Shown: positions 35,674 through 45,416, counted from the first letter of the stretch. The stretch: DNA of 64,000 nucleotides from Flagellimonas okinawensis (GCF_029194005.1 NZ_JARFVA010000003.1:248001-312000); one strand, 5' to 3'. Notes: generated by a model not told the origin, from the letters alone. Translations and numbers: made by a program.

Positions 35674-36759
35674 ATGAGTAAAAAGCGATATCTTCTCTTG
35701 TGGACCATTGCGATGCCAATTTTGGCATGGCTCGCCTATTTTGGCATTCCGCTGGATCTGGGGGAACTCTATTCTCTGTTCCTTGGCATTTTACTGATCG
35801 GATCCGTCATTGCTGCGGTACACCATGCGGAGGTAATCGCCTATAGGGTGGGAGAACCTTTTGGTACATTGTTGCTGGCATCAGCGATTACGGTGATCGA
35901 AGTGGCACTGATCGTTTCATTGATGTTGAGCGGGGGGCGGCTTGAGGCAGTTACGCTTGCCCGTGATACGGTTTTGGCATCGGTAATGATAATCCTCACG
36001 GGGATCATAGGGATCTGCATACTGGTAGGGGCCATACGTTACAAGGAACAGGTGTTCAGGCTCCAGGGTGTTAGCGCGGCCTTGGTTACCCTTACCGCCA
36101 TATTGGTGTTCGCCCTTATCCTTCCCAAATTCACTCCAAGTCTGAATGGTTCCACAAACAATCCTACACAATTGCTCTTTGTTGCGATAGCTTGTCTTGT
36201 CCTGTATATCACATTTGTAATGGTGCAGACCGTACGGCATCGCGCCTTTTTTTTATCCCCCGAAACCACTGAGAACAAAAATGTGCTACCCCCTCCCCCG
36301 ACGGTAATGGAAACATTTATAAGTGCCCTATTGTTGGTTTTGTGTCTTGGCATAGTGGTACTGCTCGCCAAGGCCCTTACATCCGATATAGAAAACATCG
36401 TTTTGAATGCAGGGGCTCCAAAATCCCTGGTAGGGGTGATCATAGCGGCAGTAGTGTTATTGCCCGAGGGACTTGCCGCCTATCGCGCTGCCAGAAAAAA
36501 CCGCCTCCAGACCAGCCTTAACCTTGCCTTGGGCTCTGCTCTTGCAAGTATAGGCCTCACCATACCGACAGTTGCTATTGTATCCATTAAAACGGGAATG
36601 AAAATAACACTTGGCATTGATATAAAGGCCATGGTTTTATTGGTACTGGCCCAGTTTACCATTGTACTTTCATTGGCCACCGGGCGTACCAATGTGCTGC
36701 AGGGAATCGTACTTTTAACGATCTTTGTGGTTTATCTTTTTGCAATTATCTCCCCATGA
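35674..36759 (+). CDS. Calcium:proton antiporter-like cation exchanger
   Basis: 361 residues with about 11 membrane segments. Two Na_Ca_ex repeats, with the alpha-1 signature ASAITVIEVALIVSLM and alpha-2 AAVVLLPEGLAAYRAA. This is the ChaA/y4hA type, exporting Ca2+ or Na+ against protons. The ATG giving MSKKRYLLLW follows the hairpin; the frame is open 23 codons upstream through the hairpin. A role in salt or alkaline stress fits its neighbours. Confidence 0.9.
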   Translation: MSKKRYLLLWTIAMPILAWLAYFGIPLDLGELYSLFLGILLIGSVIAAVHHAEVIAYRVGEPFGTLLLASAITVIEVALIVSLMLSGGRLEAVTLARDTVLASVMIILTGIIGICILVGAIRYKEQVFRLQGVSAALVTLTAILVFALILPKFTPSLNGSTNNPTQLLFVAIACLVLYITFVMVQTVRHRAFFLSPETTENKNVLPPPPTVMETFISALLLVLCLGIVVLLAKALTSDIENIVLNAGAPKSLVGVIIAAVVLLPEGLAAYRAARKNRLQTSLNLALGSALASIGLTIPTVAIVSIKTGMKITLGIDIKAMVLLVLAQFTIVLSLATGRTNVLQGIVLLTIFVVYLFAIISP

Positions 36760-36979
36760 CATGGCCACTTGGCACCGCTATGGGGATTCGAGTCCTTGCT
36801 TCCAAATATCATGATGATATAACTAACGGTAAATACTTTATCCATAGTTTTTTTGGCGCGACCAAATACCATGTGTGAAATATGCAATTCATTTTGATCA
36901 TTGTGTATCGTATTGGTCAGGTATAAGGATGACCTTTATGCCATTGTGAAAATTCATTCACAACATAAAAATAATTCCT

Positions 36980-37648
36980 ATGAAAACGAATGCAGAATTA
37001 CAGGTTGATGTTCAGAATGCCATTAAATGGGAGCCTTTGTTGCATGCAGCTGAAATTGGGGTCACAGCCAAGGATGGTGTTGTTTCTTTGACCGGCGTGG
37101 TGGACAGTTATACAAAAAAAATGGAAGCGGAAGATGCGGCCAAAAAAGTCATTGGCGTGAAAGCCTTGGTTGAAAATATTGAAGTGAGGTTTCCAAGCCA
37201 TTGGGCAAAAACGGATGCCGAAGTCGCCACCGAGGTCTTGGACGCCTTGAAGGCCAATCACAATGTTCCCAATGATAAGGTGACCGCGAAAGTAGAGGAT
37301 GGATGGGTCATATTGGAGGGTGAGCTGCCCTGGAATTACCAAAGGGAAGCAGCAAAAATAGCCATACATGGTCTTTCAGGGGTAAAAGGTGTGAGCAATA
37401 ATATCAAGATCAAATCCGAAAGCAACGGGACAATTGAACTGAGTGCCATTGAAAGTGCACTGAGAAGAAGTTCGATCGATGACAGTGATATCGATGTATC
37501 CGTATCCGGAACAACCGTCACATTGAGCGGAAAAGTAAATTCTTGGTATCAAAAAGAAGAAGCGGGCCGCATTGCATGGAAGGCTCGTGGTATCTGCGAT
37601 GTAAAAAATGAATTGTCAGTCGAATATGATTACCTGTTGGTTCTTTAA
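36980..37648 (+). CDS. BON-domain protein (three domains)
   Basis: 222 residues with three BON domains (about 5-72, 77-145, 150-218), e.g. GVVSLTGVVDSYTKK and TVTLSGKVNSWYQKEEA. No signal peptide. The first two domains are paralogous to the protein at 26269; the third is extra. Probably binds membrane or polymer surfaces under stress. It is in the same direction as the Dps/SHOCT pair downstream. Confidence 0.88.
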   Translation: MKTNAELQVDVQNAIKWEPLLHAAEIGVTAKDGVVSLTGVVDSYTKKMEAEDAAKKVIGVKALVENIEVRFPSHWAKTDAEVATEVLDALKANHNVPNDKVTAKVEDGWVILEGELPWNYQREAAKIAIHGLSGVKGVSNNIKIKSESNGTIELSAIESALRRSSIDDSDIDVSVSGTTVTLSGKVNSWYQKEEAGRIAWKARGICDVKNELSVEYDYLLVL

Positions 37649-37907
37649 CCCTTTCAAAATGGTGGGGGAATTATCTTCCACCGTTTTCTCTTACATCGAC
37701 AGGGATATGTAATGTATTCCAATCCTGACGACTCCAACCCTATTTGAAGGTTCCCCATTCGATTGGGAAAAAACAGAAGTGATAAGGTTGGAGCATGGAA
37801 ACGGAAGTGGGTTCAAGGAAGCCCGGATATTTCCAATATTGGACCTGACCATTGGAAAAAGCCATGGGAAACGGGACAAAAAATGGATAACATTAAAACA
37901 GAACATC

Positions 37908-38384
37908 ATGAAAATAGTGACAGGGATGGTCGAAACCAACCGACAGGGAGTTGCCAAGGTATTGGCAAAAAATTTAGCGGACGAAACGGTACTTTACATC
38001 AAGACAAAAAAGGCCCATTGGCATGTTGAAGGGGCCGATTTTTATGATAAGCATAAATTCTTTGAGTTTCAATTTAAACAATTGGATGAAATCATGGATA
38101 GCGTCGCGGAACGCATACGTTCCATTGGCCACTATGCACCGGCTACGTTAAAATCGTATCTAAATTTGACCCATCTGACAGAGTCAGAAAGTGAGAGAAA
38201 CGATAGCCAGGGGTTCATCAAAGAACTACTGGCCGATCATGAACGTATTATTATAGATTTACGAGGTCATATAAAATCGTTTACCGATGATTTTCATGAT
38301 GCGGGCAGCAGTGATTTCATTACCAGTCTTATGATTACCCATGAAAAAATGGCTTGGTTCCTGCGTTCACATTTAACAAAATAA
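37908..38384 (+). CDS. dps: Dps/ferritin-like DNA-protecting protein
   Basis: 158 residues. Ferroxidase-site pattern KKAHWHVEGADFYDKHKFFEF and DEIMDSVAERIRSIG, typical for Dps, which stores iron, detoxifies peroxide and may condense DNA. Start at the ATG giving MKIVTGMVETNRQG; MVETNRQG is an alternative. It is followed after 7 bp by the SHOCT gene, indicating an operon. Confidence 0.92.
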   Translation: MKIVTGMVETNRQGVAKVLAKNLADETVLYIKTKKAHWHVEGADFYDKHKFFEFQFKQLDEIMDSVAERIRSIGHYAPATLKSYLNLTHLTESESERNDSQGFIKELLADHERIIIDLRGHIKSFTDDFHDAGSSDFITSLMITHEKMAWFLRSHLTK

Positions 38385-38391
38385 AGCCACC

Positions 38392-38604
38392 ATGTATTAC
38401 AACAGTTATCATTTTTTGGGAATGCATTTTATATGGTGGTTCGTTTGGGGCATCCTACTTTTCTGGATTTTTGCCATACCTTATAAAATTCCTGGACAAA
38501 GAACCAAGAAAGACACCCCGGGTGATATACTGAAAAAACGCTTTGCCTCCGGGGAAATCAATAAGGAAGAGTACCAAGAAAAGAAGAAAATCCTAGAAGG
38601 TTGA
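38392..38604 (+). CDS. SHOCT-domain small membrane protein
   Basis: 70 residues. One membrane segment (about 10-30), then a cytoplasmic SHOCT motif (GDILKKRFASGEINKEEYQE). SHOCT domains mediate oligomerisation. 7 bp after dps on the same strand. Function unknown. Confidence 0.85.
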   Translation: MYYNSYHFLGMHFIWWFVWGILLFWIFAIPYKIPGQRTKKDTPGDILKKRFASGEINKEEYQEKKKILEG

Positions 38605-38912
38605 CCACTCCATTGCCCTAAGAAAACAAGTCCCATATGGATCTCCCCCGATAGTTCTTCCACTATGGTCATCCACTTGCCCTTCCCTTGATCATGTTCC
38701 CAATGGAACTCTCGAAGATATCTGGGAGTAAAAAATAAAGGATATCCCTTTGGTCCCGAGAATAGAATCAGGGTAGGTTTTTTATGGCGCGGCAATGTAT
38801 AGACCTCCCCACAACATAGCAATCCCGAACAGCCAACATTTCAACACTGGCCACTGGCCTGGTACAGGTCCCATTGAATAAAAAACAAGTATAACCCTTT
38901 AATAACGAAAAC
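38605..38912. other. Intergenic
   Basis: A minus-strand 113-codon ORF (38481-38822) crosses the SHOCT gene and was not called. No other feature. Confidence 0.3.
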
Positions 38913-39386
38913 ATGAAAAATTTAAAACAGATCGCGAGTATGATAGTACTGCTTGCCATGATACAGGCGCACGCCCAAAATGGCCCGACAGGGATCCTGA
39001 ACTCAACCACTACCAACACCTTCAACTACATCAAAGAAGGTGTTAAAATGCCTTATTCCGTTACGGTACAAGAGAGCCGGAATTACAAAACCATGTTTGC
39101 TCTTGCAGATATGGGAAAAGTTGATAAAGACAGGATAAATACTCCTGTCAAAGTATCGAAACTCATTACCGTCACAAACAATGCCAATCCACGTGACAAT
39201 AGTGTCATAGCCTTACGATATGACAAACAGGTTGCAGATACTTTTAAATTGGTGTCCACTGAAAAGGGATTTGCCATATCTGTAGCCAATAGGACCATGG
39301 ATTATATCATGGGCAAGGGAATTCAGTTTGCGAATACCGCGGATAGAGAATTCTTTATGGTTGACGAATTTGATGGTATGGAATAA
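38913..39386 (+). CDS. Secreted protein of unknown function
   Basis: 157 residues with a signal peptide (MKNLKQIASMIVLLAMIQAHAQ, cleavage after AHA). The mature part is polar and beta-rich, without recognised domain. It stands alone, followed by an intrinsic terminator. Periplasmic or outer-membrane-associated. Confidence 0.65.
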   Translation: MKNLKQIASMIVLLAMIQAHAQNGPTGILNSTTTNTFNYIKEGVKMPYSVTVQESRNYKTMFALADMGKVDKDRINTPVKVSKLITVTNNANPRDNSVIALRYDKQVADTFKLVSTEKGFAISVANRTMDYIMGKGIQFANTADREFFMVDEFDGME

Positions 39387-39414
39387 ATGGAATTTATTTG
39401 ATTTGTTCATGCAG

Positions 39415-39437
39415 AATCCCTAGAAATAGGGATTTTT
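39415..39437 (+). terminator. Intrinsic terminator
   Basis: AATCCCTA-GAAA-TAGGGATT hairpin followed by T's, 29 bp after the stop of the secreted protein gene. Confidence 0.8.
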
Positions 39438-39677
39438 CTATTATTGTGGCAGTAATCGCTCTAATTTCCACACCTTTCTTTTACCCCTTTTTGGCCCAAG
39501 GGCAATAAGATGGGCCAAAGGAAACTTCGGCCATCAAATGCCCGGATGCCCAACGGATGCCCCTTGGCTTGTCAATCAAAAAAACTGCCTTGGAGCAATT
39601 GATATGGGAACTTTGATCAATGGATTTTCCATGTGTACTGAGGTGATGGGAAATAACCCTTATAAGGTGCAAGAAAG

Positions 39678-40202
39678 TCAAAGGGACAATTCCCTTTCAA
39701 AATACACCTCTTCCTTATCATCCGGAGAATCCTTGACATAGCAATAGTATATTTTATTCAGGAATGCCCTGACGATCAATGCCTTTTTTGGGTTTTTACT
39801 GGAATAGACGGTTTGTCCCGCTTTGTATAGTTTGTTTACAGTGGATTTTTTGTTCAGTCGCAAACATTTCAGGGTTATGTTCAAATCTATGGATATCATT
39901 TTGAACCTATGTGTCGCAACAATCAAATAATCCGTAAACTTTGGGATAACTACGGTGTCCCCCAATTTCAAGAGGGTCGTTTCGTCGTCCATGGTTATTT
40001 GAGCCTTACCTTCTATGATCTCAAAAAATATGGATTTTGTAGACCCCTTGCCCTTTAGTTCCATTCCCACATCAAAGGACACTGCCTTGATCTCCCCCGT
40101 TTTTTTCTTTAGCACCGAGATGGTGGATATGGCGTTGGGCGCATAGGCCAATCTTTCCGTTATGTCATGGGAGATCATTTTTGAAAATTGTGTGTCGATC
40201 AT
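39678..40202 (-). CDS. Cupin fused to SH3-like domain
   Basis: 174 residues from the ATG giving MIDTQFSKMISHD. Residues 1-110 are a cupin of the subfamily seen at 19488 and 21755 (FFEIIEGKAQITMDDE, LLKLGDTVVIP). Residues 125-174 match the small SH3-like protein at 19228 (YKAGQTVYSS, NKIYYCYV, EVYFERELSL). A fusion here of what is split there supports a physical link between the two. 119 bp downstream of aconitase on the same strand. Confidence 0.75.
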   Translation of the reverse strand: MIDTQFSKMISHDITERLAYAPNAISTISVLKKKTGEIKAVSFDVGMELKGKGSTKSIFFEIIEGKAQITMDDETTLLKLGDTVVIPKFTDYLIVATHRFKMISIDLNITLKCLRLNKKSTVNKLYKAGQTVYSSKNPKKALIVRAFLNKIYYCYVKDSPDDKEEVYFERELSL

Positions 40203-40321
40203 GGTATGGAATGTTAACGTTAAAAGGGACATTTATATCTTGAAAACCATTCTGGTTATCTTATCATGGGGCCCTTGCCCAGAACCTTTGGTCAAGAGCC
40301 AGATGTACTTCCCATTGGGGT

Positions 40322-42301
40322 TCAATCAGTTCGGTGTTTTAATTTTTCTTGAAAATCGCTGATCACCCCTCCTTTTAAAAGTACTTCCATCTGTCGATCG
40401 CTCATGGTATGTACCGCTTCAAATTCAAACAGTTGTCCGGACGCATTGGTTGCCCTTATTGGGATCCCGATCCTGCTTTTGATACCAGCTCGCAAGTTTT
40501 CAAAACTTAGCATACTTCCTTGCTCTATATTATCATAGTCCTCTTCATGTATAAATTCAAGGGGGAGTATACCAAAGTTTATCAGGTTTTGCCAAGCAAT
40601 CCTTGCATAGGACTTGGCTATTACACATACCTGCCCCAAATATTTTGGGGCCAAAGCAGCGTGTTCCCTACTTGACCCTTGGGCATAGTTTTCGCCTGCT
40701 ATGACGACATGCCCCCCATATATTGGTTTGGCCTTGATTGCCCTTTCGTAAAAAGTGGGGTCTATCACTGAATAGGTATATTTACTGATTTCAGGGATGT
40801 TGCTCCTAAATGGCAACACGTCCGCTCCTGCTTTGAGAATTTCATCGGTGGATACATTATCCCCCATTTTTAACAATACAGGGATATTGTATTGATCGGA
40901 CATAGGTGAAAAATGCGGTAGCTCCTTTATGTTGGGGCCTTTCTCCAATTGAACTCCAGACCCATCTTCAAGTGGTGCCACCAAAAGGTCGGAATTTATG
41001 ATCTCTTTTTCGGGGCTAGAATAGGTAGGATACGGTATATCGAATAATTTCCCCAAATCCCTGGGATCGGTAATTTTCCCTGTCAAAGCTGATGCGGCTG
41101 CCGTTTCAGGACTGCACAGGTACACTTGGTCATCTTCAGTTCCCGACCTGCTGGGAAAATTCCTTGGCATAGTCCTCAAGCTTATGGTATTTGAAGATGG
41201 AGCCTGTCCCATCCCAATACAGCCCATACATCCTGATTGGTGGAACCTAGCCCCTGCCTTGATCAAATTTGCAAAACTATGGTTCTTGATCATATTCAGG
41301 ATAAGCTGTCTCGACGTCGGGTTGATATCAAAGGACACCCCATTATTGACCGTTCTGTTTTTAACAATATGACCAGCGATCCAAAAGTCCCGTAGTCCGG
41401 GGTTGGCAGATGATCCAATTACGACCTGTCCAACGGATCTTCCGGCCACCTCTCTCACGGGGACCACATTTCCCGGACTGGACGGCAGCGCAATTAAAGG
41501 TTCCAACCCATCCAGGACAATTTCTTCGTTTAGGTCATATTTACAATCCTTATCTGAAATGATTTCGACCCAGTCCCCAGGTCTCCCCTGCGCCTTTAAA
41601 AAGCGATATGTTTCATGGTCACTGGGAAAAACCGTACTGGTGGCACCCAGTTCCGCCCCCATATTGGCAATAACATGCCTGTCCATGGCACTAAGGTTTT
41701 TCAATCCGTCACCATAATATTCCATAATCTTGCCGACACCTCCTTTTACCCCATACCTCCGCAACATTTCCAGGACGATATCCTTGGCACTGACCCACTC
41801 GGGAAGGTTCCCTGTAAGCTTCACCCCCATGATCTGCGGCATTTTCACATAATATGGTTCCCCGGCAATCACCGACGCCACATCAAGTCCTCCCGTTCCT
41901 ATGGCGAGCATTCCAAGCGATCCAGCGGCACAACTGTGGCTATCGGAACCAACCAGTGTTTTCCCGGGGATTCCGAACCGTTGCATGTGGACGGGGTGGC
42001 TTACACCATTGCCGGGACGGCTGTACCATAAACCAAACCGCTGAGCTGCCGTATAAAGAAATAAATGGTCGTCCGCATTCTTATGGTCGGTTTGCAACAG
42101 GTTATGGTCCACATATTGGACCGCTATTTCCGTTTTAGCCCTTTTAAGGCCCATGGCTTCCAGTTCAAGCTGGACTAAGGTTCCGGTTGCATCCTGTAAA
42201 AGGGCCTGGTCGATCCTTATCCCTATTTCCCTTCCAGGGATGGCTTCGCCTTCAATAAGGTGGTGGTCGATCAGTTTTTGGGTCACATTGAATGGGTTCA
42301 T
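40322..42301 (-). CDS. Aconitate hydratase, short type
   Basis: 659 residues. Interconverts citrate and isocitrate with a 4Fe-4S cluster. Cluster cysteines are seen in HQSGCMGCIGMG and VYLCSPETAAA, and the swivel domain in the C-terminal third (YAQGSSREHAALAP). Length fits the short aconitase/homoaconitase-like group, distinct from the about 755-residue aconitase usual in Flavobacteriia, so it may be a second enzyme. A homoaconitase- or other hydro-lyase role cannot be excluded. Confidence 0.9.
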   Translation of the reverse strand: MNPFNVTQKLIDHHLIEGEAIPGREIGIRIDQALLQDATGTLVQLELEAMGLKRAKTEIAVQYVDHNLLQTDHKNADDHLFLYTAAQRFGLWYSRPGNGVSHPVHMQRFGIPGKTLVGSDSHSCAAGSLGMLAIGTGGLDVASVIAGEPYYVKMPQIMGVKLTGNLPEWVSAKDIVLEMLRRYGVKGGVGKIMEYYGDGLKNLSAMDRHVIANMGAELGATSTVFPSDHETYRFLKAQGRPGDWVEIISDKDCKYDLNEEIVLDGLEPLIALPSSPGNVVPVREVAGRSVGQVVIGSSANPGLRDFWIAGHIVKNRTVNNGVSFDINPTSRQLILNMIKNHSFANLIKAGARFHQSGCMGCIGMGQAPSSNTISLRTMPRNFPSRSGTEDDQVYLCSPETAAASALTGKITDPRDLGKLFDIPYPTYSSPEKEIINSDLLVAPLEDGSGVQLEKGPNIKELPHFSPMSDQYNIPVLLKMGDNVSTDEILKAGADVLPFRSNIPEISKYTYSVIDPTFYERAIKAKPIYGGHVVIAGENYAQGSSREHAALAPKYLGQVCVIAKSYARIAWQNLINFGILPLEFIHEEDYDNIEQGSMLSFENLRAGIKSRIGIPIRATNASGQLFEFEAVHTMSDRQMEVLLKGGVISDFQEKLKHRTD

Positions 42302-42770
42302 GGGCTTCTATATTTTTTACTGGACGAAAAATCAGGGAGCCACTTTCTTATACTGTTCCGTAGGGGGAAGGTGGATATCAAAATCGGGCAGGAGGTTTCC
42401 TTATGAAGTTACGCAAATTTTCTGGATAATTTTGGTTTTTCGGGAGAATTCATGGCTATGGCTTTTTAGGATGGAAGAGACCATATTAACGAATGGTCAT
42501 TATGGAGTGCCAGGTTTATCCAACCTTCCCGTTTTAGCACCTATCCTGATAATTGATGAATGTAAAAGCTTCACTCAAAGTTAAAACCACAAAATTCATA
42601 AATCCACATATACCTGTAAAAAGAGATATAGTGCAAAAAACGGTCAAAGCGAACCACTGAAAACGGAATTCTTTAAGCCATCCAAAAAAACCGTTTCAGA
42701 CTATGTCATAAAAGAGTTTATTTTAATTTTTGCCATGCTCTCTTTAACCCGGCGCGGGTGGTATACTAAG
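42302..42770. other. Intergenic remnant zone
   Basis: No intact gene. The right end borders a histidine-kinase remnant, and other decayed sequence may be included. Frames are short and unrecognisable. Confidence 0.3.
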
Positions 42771-42869
42771 ACCGTCCTATCCACTTTTGGCAAGAACTAC
42801 AGTTTTGAATTAAAAAATATCAATGCGGAAAAATACAATGTTGCTGTTACCATAAAATTTCCGGTATAA
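42771..42869 (+). pseudogene. C-terminal remnant of a LytS-like sensor histidine kinase
   Basis: A 32-codon frame reads TFGKNYSFELKNINAEKYN, then VAVTIKFPV and a stop. This resembles the end of the HATPase domain of LytTR-system sensor kinases in Bacteroidota. The rest of the gene is missing. Immediately followed by an IS3-type remnant, probably the result of an insertion and deletion. Confidence 0.4.
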
Positions 42870-42881
42870 ACTGCATTTTTA

Positions 42882-43106
42882 ATGGAAACACTGGTTTGGC
42901 ATACTGAACGTACCCTTGTCGCAATGCTATTGAGAAGCGTGAAATACGAGAAGATATACTTGAACCCTCCAAGCGACCGTATTGAACCTTTTCTATCATT
43001 GGCGGTGTACTTTGATTCTTTTAACCATGAAAGAAGACATCAGTTCATCGACTATAAAAGACCTATCGATCTATTTAAGAGAGCGGCTTATAATCAAGGA
43101 GTATAA
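42882..43106 (+). pseudogene. IS3-family transposase C-terminal remnant
   Basis: Contains LLRSVKYEKIYLNPPSD and FNHERRHQFIDYKRPIDLF, which match the end of the DDE integrase domain of IS3-family OrfB, where the last Glu region reads IERxxRSxKYE. The N-terminal part and most catalytic residues are missing. No terminal inverted repeats were found. A trace of past transposition next to the AAA ATPase gene. Confidence 0.7.
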
Positions 43107-43151
43107 TCCCTAAATATGACTATATTTGGGGAATACAATCCCTAAATATGA
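43105..43151 (+). promoter_or_regulatory. Direct repeats and hairpin at start of ATPase gene
   Basis: AATCCCTAAATATGA occurs at 43105-43119 and 43137-43151; between them ATATTTGGGG forms an inverted partner to CCCTAAATAT. The second copy includes the ATG at 43148. Position suits autoregulation or translational control of the gene. Confidence 0.6.
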
Positions 43152-44263
43152 TAAATAGAAGTTTAGAAGAGAAAATAAAAAATCGTTTTGGCACAGGTAA
43201 AGCTATTCTATTGATTGGTCCAAGGCAAGTAGGTAAAACTACGCTTTTCAATAAATTGCTCGAGGATAAGGATCATCTGTTTTTAAACGGAGATGATCCT
43301 ACTGTCCGAAAACTACTTTCCAGTCCCAATTTAGAGCAACTCAAAAATATTATTGGTAATTTCAAGACCGTATTTATTGATGAGGCCCAACGAATCGATA
43401 ATATAGGACTTACGCTTAAGCTAATCACCGATCAACTTAAAGGAGTTCAACTACTGGTTAGCGGCTCATCGGCTTTTGAATTAAACAACCATACCCAAGA
43501 GCCTCTTACCGGCAGAAAATGGGAATATCAGCTCTACCCTATATCTTGGACAGAATTTGAATCCGATGTAGGATATCTTAAAGCTGAACAGCAGCTGGAA
43601 CTGCGTGTTATTTATGGAATGTATCCAGATGTCATCAATAATTTCGGAGCAGAAAAGGAAATCTTAAAACAACTTACCGATAGTTATTTATATAAAGACA
43701 TTCTAAGCTATGGTGGCATTCGAAAACCAGAGGTTTTAGAAAAACTATTAAGAGCCTTAGCCTTTCAAATAGGCGGCGAAGTAAGTTATAATGAATTGTC
43801 ACAGCTCTTAGGTATAGATAAAAAAACAGTAGCTACATACATTGATTTACTTTGCCAGGCGTATGTAATATTCAAGCTCCCAAGTTTCAGTAAAAATTTA
43901 CGAAACGAAATCAAGACCAATCAAAAAATCTATTTCTACGATACTGGTGTTCGCAATATGATTATAGGTGATTTGAATCCTATGGAAATTCGCCAAGATA
44001 AAGGTAACCTCTGGGAGAATTTTTTAATAGCCGAACGTTTAAAGCATAATTCATATACTGGTTCACTGGCCAAAGGCTATTTTTGGAGAACGGTATCGCA
44101 ACAAGAGATTGACTATGTTGAAGAAGAGGCTGGAAAACTAGAGGCGTTTGAAATCAAGTGGAATCCAAAAAGTAAAGTAAAAGTTCCTAAAGCTTTTGAA
44201 ACCGCTTATGATGCCCAAATTACAGTGATCAACAAAGATAGTTTTAGAGATTTTTTAAAATAG
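43148..44263 (+). CDS. DUF4143/AAA_14 ATPase
   Basis: 371 residues. Walker A GPRQVGKTT at 24-32, Walker B FIDEAQR near 75, and the C-terminal DUF4143 region with winged-helix (YNELSQLLGIDKKTVATYID) and nuclease-like end (WRTVSQQEIDYVEE...EAFEIKWN). Family function is unclear; such genes are scattered in genomes as accessory, possibly selfish or defence-related. Visibly more A+T-rich than neighbours and beside IS remnants, so likely acquired. Flanked upstream by short repeats. Confidence 0.9.
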   Translation: MINRSLEEKIKNRFGTGKAILLIGPRQVGKTTLFNKLLEDKDHLFLNGDDPTVRKLLSSPNLEQLKNIIGNFKTVFIDEAQRIDNIGLTLKLITDQLKGVQLLVSGSSAFELNNHTQEPLTGRKWEYQLYPISWTEFESDVGYLKAEQQLELRVIYGMYPDVINNFGAEKEILKQLTDSYLYKDILSYGGIRKPEVLEKLLRALAFQIGGEVSYNELSQLLGIDKKTVATYIDLLCQAYVIFKLPSFSKNLRNEIKTNQKIYFYDTGVRNMIIGDLNPMEIRQDKGNLWENFLIAERLKHNSYTGSLAKGYFWRTVSQQEIDYVEEEAGKLEAFEIKWNPKSKVKVPKAFETAYDAQITVINKDSFRDFLK

Positions 44264-44537
44264 AGGGTCATGTGAAAACGTCGGACACAATCAAGTATGG
44301 TCAAATTACTAATATGTTATTGGTTAGCATCCATATAAAGCCGTAAATGAGGTGGCTTAAATAATACGCTTTTAACGTTCTTCTCTTATTGCATCCAACG
44401 ATAATAATTAAAACAGCTGGTTTTAAACTTTATCTATAAAGTGGTGCAAAAATGGATTTTTTTTTAATTGGCCCTATTCTTGATGGCCCCTCTCAATTAA
44501 TGATGTCAAGATTACAATCCTGGATTATATTGCAAGG
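44264..44537. other. Intergenic, nothing recognised
   Basis: A+T-rich convergent region between the ATPase gene and the RMD1-type operon; no terminator with clear stem found. Confidence 0.3.
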
Positions 44538-44945
44538 TCAGAGAACACTTCCCGTTTGAAGCAATACCCTGGCCCTGAAATCATTGAATTCTTTACAGAA
44601 TTTTTCAAAACGATCTTTCAGGGAGCCGTGTTGTTCCCTAAAAACGTTGTCCCTATCGGCGTTCTTCCCTTTGGGCATTCCCAATAACAGACCATGATGG
44701 TTGGTCACCTCCGATTTGATATCGACAATCATATCCCTCTTGGTCTTGATCCTTTTTTTGTACAAGTGGTTCTGTTCCCTCATGGTATCTGTCGACACAG
44801 TGTCGAAAACATCCGAGCCCAATAAACGATCAAGGAACACAATCTCATTTTCCATATGGCCAATCAGCGATTTCCATCGTTTTATATCAAAATGGAAATC
44901 GGAGAATATCTCTTCAAATGAATCTTCCTTCTTTTTTGTCATCAT
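44538..44945 (-). CDS. Hypothetical protein, operon with TerB-like gene
   Basis: 135 residues, helical and charged, with a probable coiled coil at about 15-85. No signal peptide. Not recognised. Last gene of a minus-strand run: secreted 90-residue protein, RMD1-like, TerB-like, this one; 48 bp separates it from the TerB-like gene. Confidence 0.6.
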   Translation of the reverse strand: MMTKKKEDSFEEIFSDFHFDIKRWKSLIGHMENEIVFLDRLLGSDVFDTVSTDTMREQNHLYKKRIKTKRDMIVDIKSEVTNHHGLLLGMPKGKNADRDNVFREQHGSLKDRFEKFCKEFNDFRARVLLQTGSVL

Positions 44946-44993
44946 ACCCTTTTTTGACCTAATTATACTTGGGAGCGCTATTTCGTTTAAAGA

Positions 44994-45416
44994 TCAACCC
45001 TGAATCAACATGCGATATTCCTTACTGCTCAATTTGCTGGTAAATATCCTCACCGAATTCTCCAAGATTTCTTTTGCCTTTTCCTCGGAATAGCCCAGTT
45101 CAACGGCATATCTTAGCACCAATTTCTGTTCTTGGTCATTCATATAATGTTCTGTATAAACGGTCCTGAACAGGGTATAAATGCCTTCCAGCCTTTCCTC
45201 AACACCCTTGGCGGGGGTTGGGACGTATTTTTCGGGGTGCGCCACTATACGTCGATAATCCTCTGGTTTAATATCCATTTTCTCGGACAGTCTGCGGATC
45301 ACTTTTTCTTCTTGAGGGTCCACCGAGCCATCCTTCGTGACCAATCTGACGATGGACGCAAAATGGGCAATCCTATTTTTGTGTTCGTTGTATTCCAAAA
45401 GGTTTACTACTTCCAT
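44994..45416 (-). CDS. TerB-like protein
   Basis: 140 residues, all-helical. IVRLVTKDGSVDPQEEKVIR resembles the tellurite-resistance TerB/DjlA N-terminal helical fold with acidic metal-binding residues. 9 bp downstream of the RMD1-like gene. Membrane-surface stress role inferred. Confidence 0.6.
   Translation of the reverse strand: MEVVNLLEYNEHKNRIAHFASIVRLVTKDGSVDPQEEKVIRRLSEKMDIKPEDYRRIVAHPEKYVPTPAKGVEERLEGIYTLFRTVYTEHYMNDQEQKLVLRYAVELGYSEEKAKEILENSVRIFTSKLSSKEYRMLIQG

Noticed and set aside
38481..38822. 113-codon minus-strand ORF
   Set aside because: Overlaps the SHOCT gene on the other strand and resembles nothing known.
42153..42584. 143-codon plus-strand ORF
   Set aside because: Starts inside the aconitase gene on the opposite strand; no protein features.
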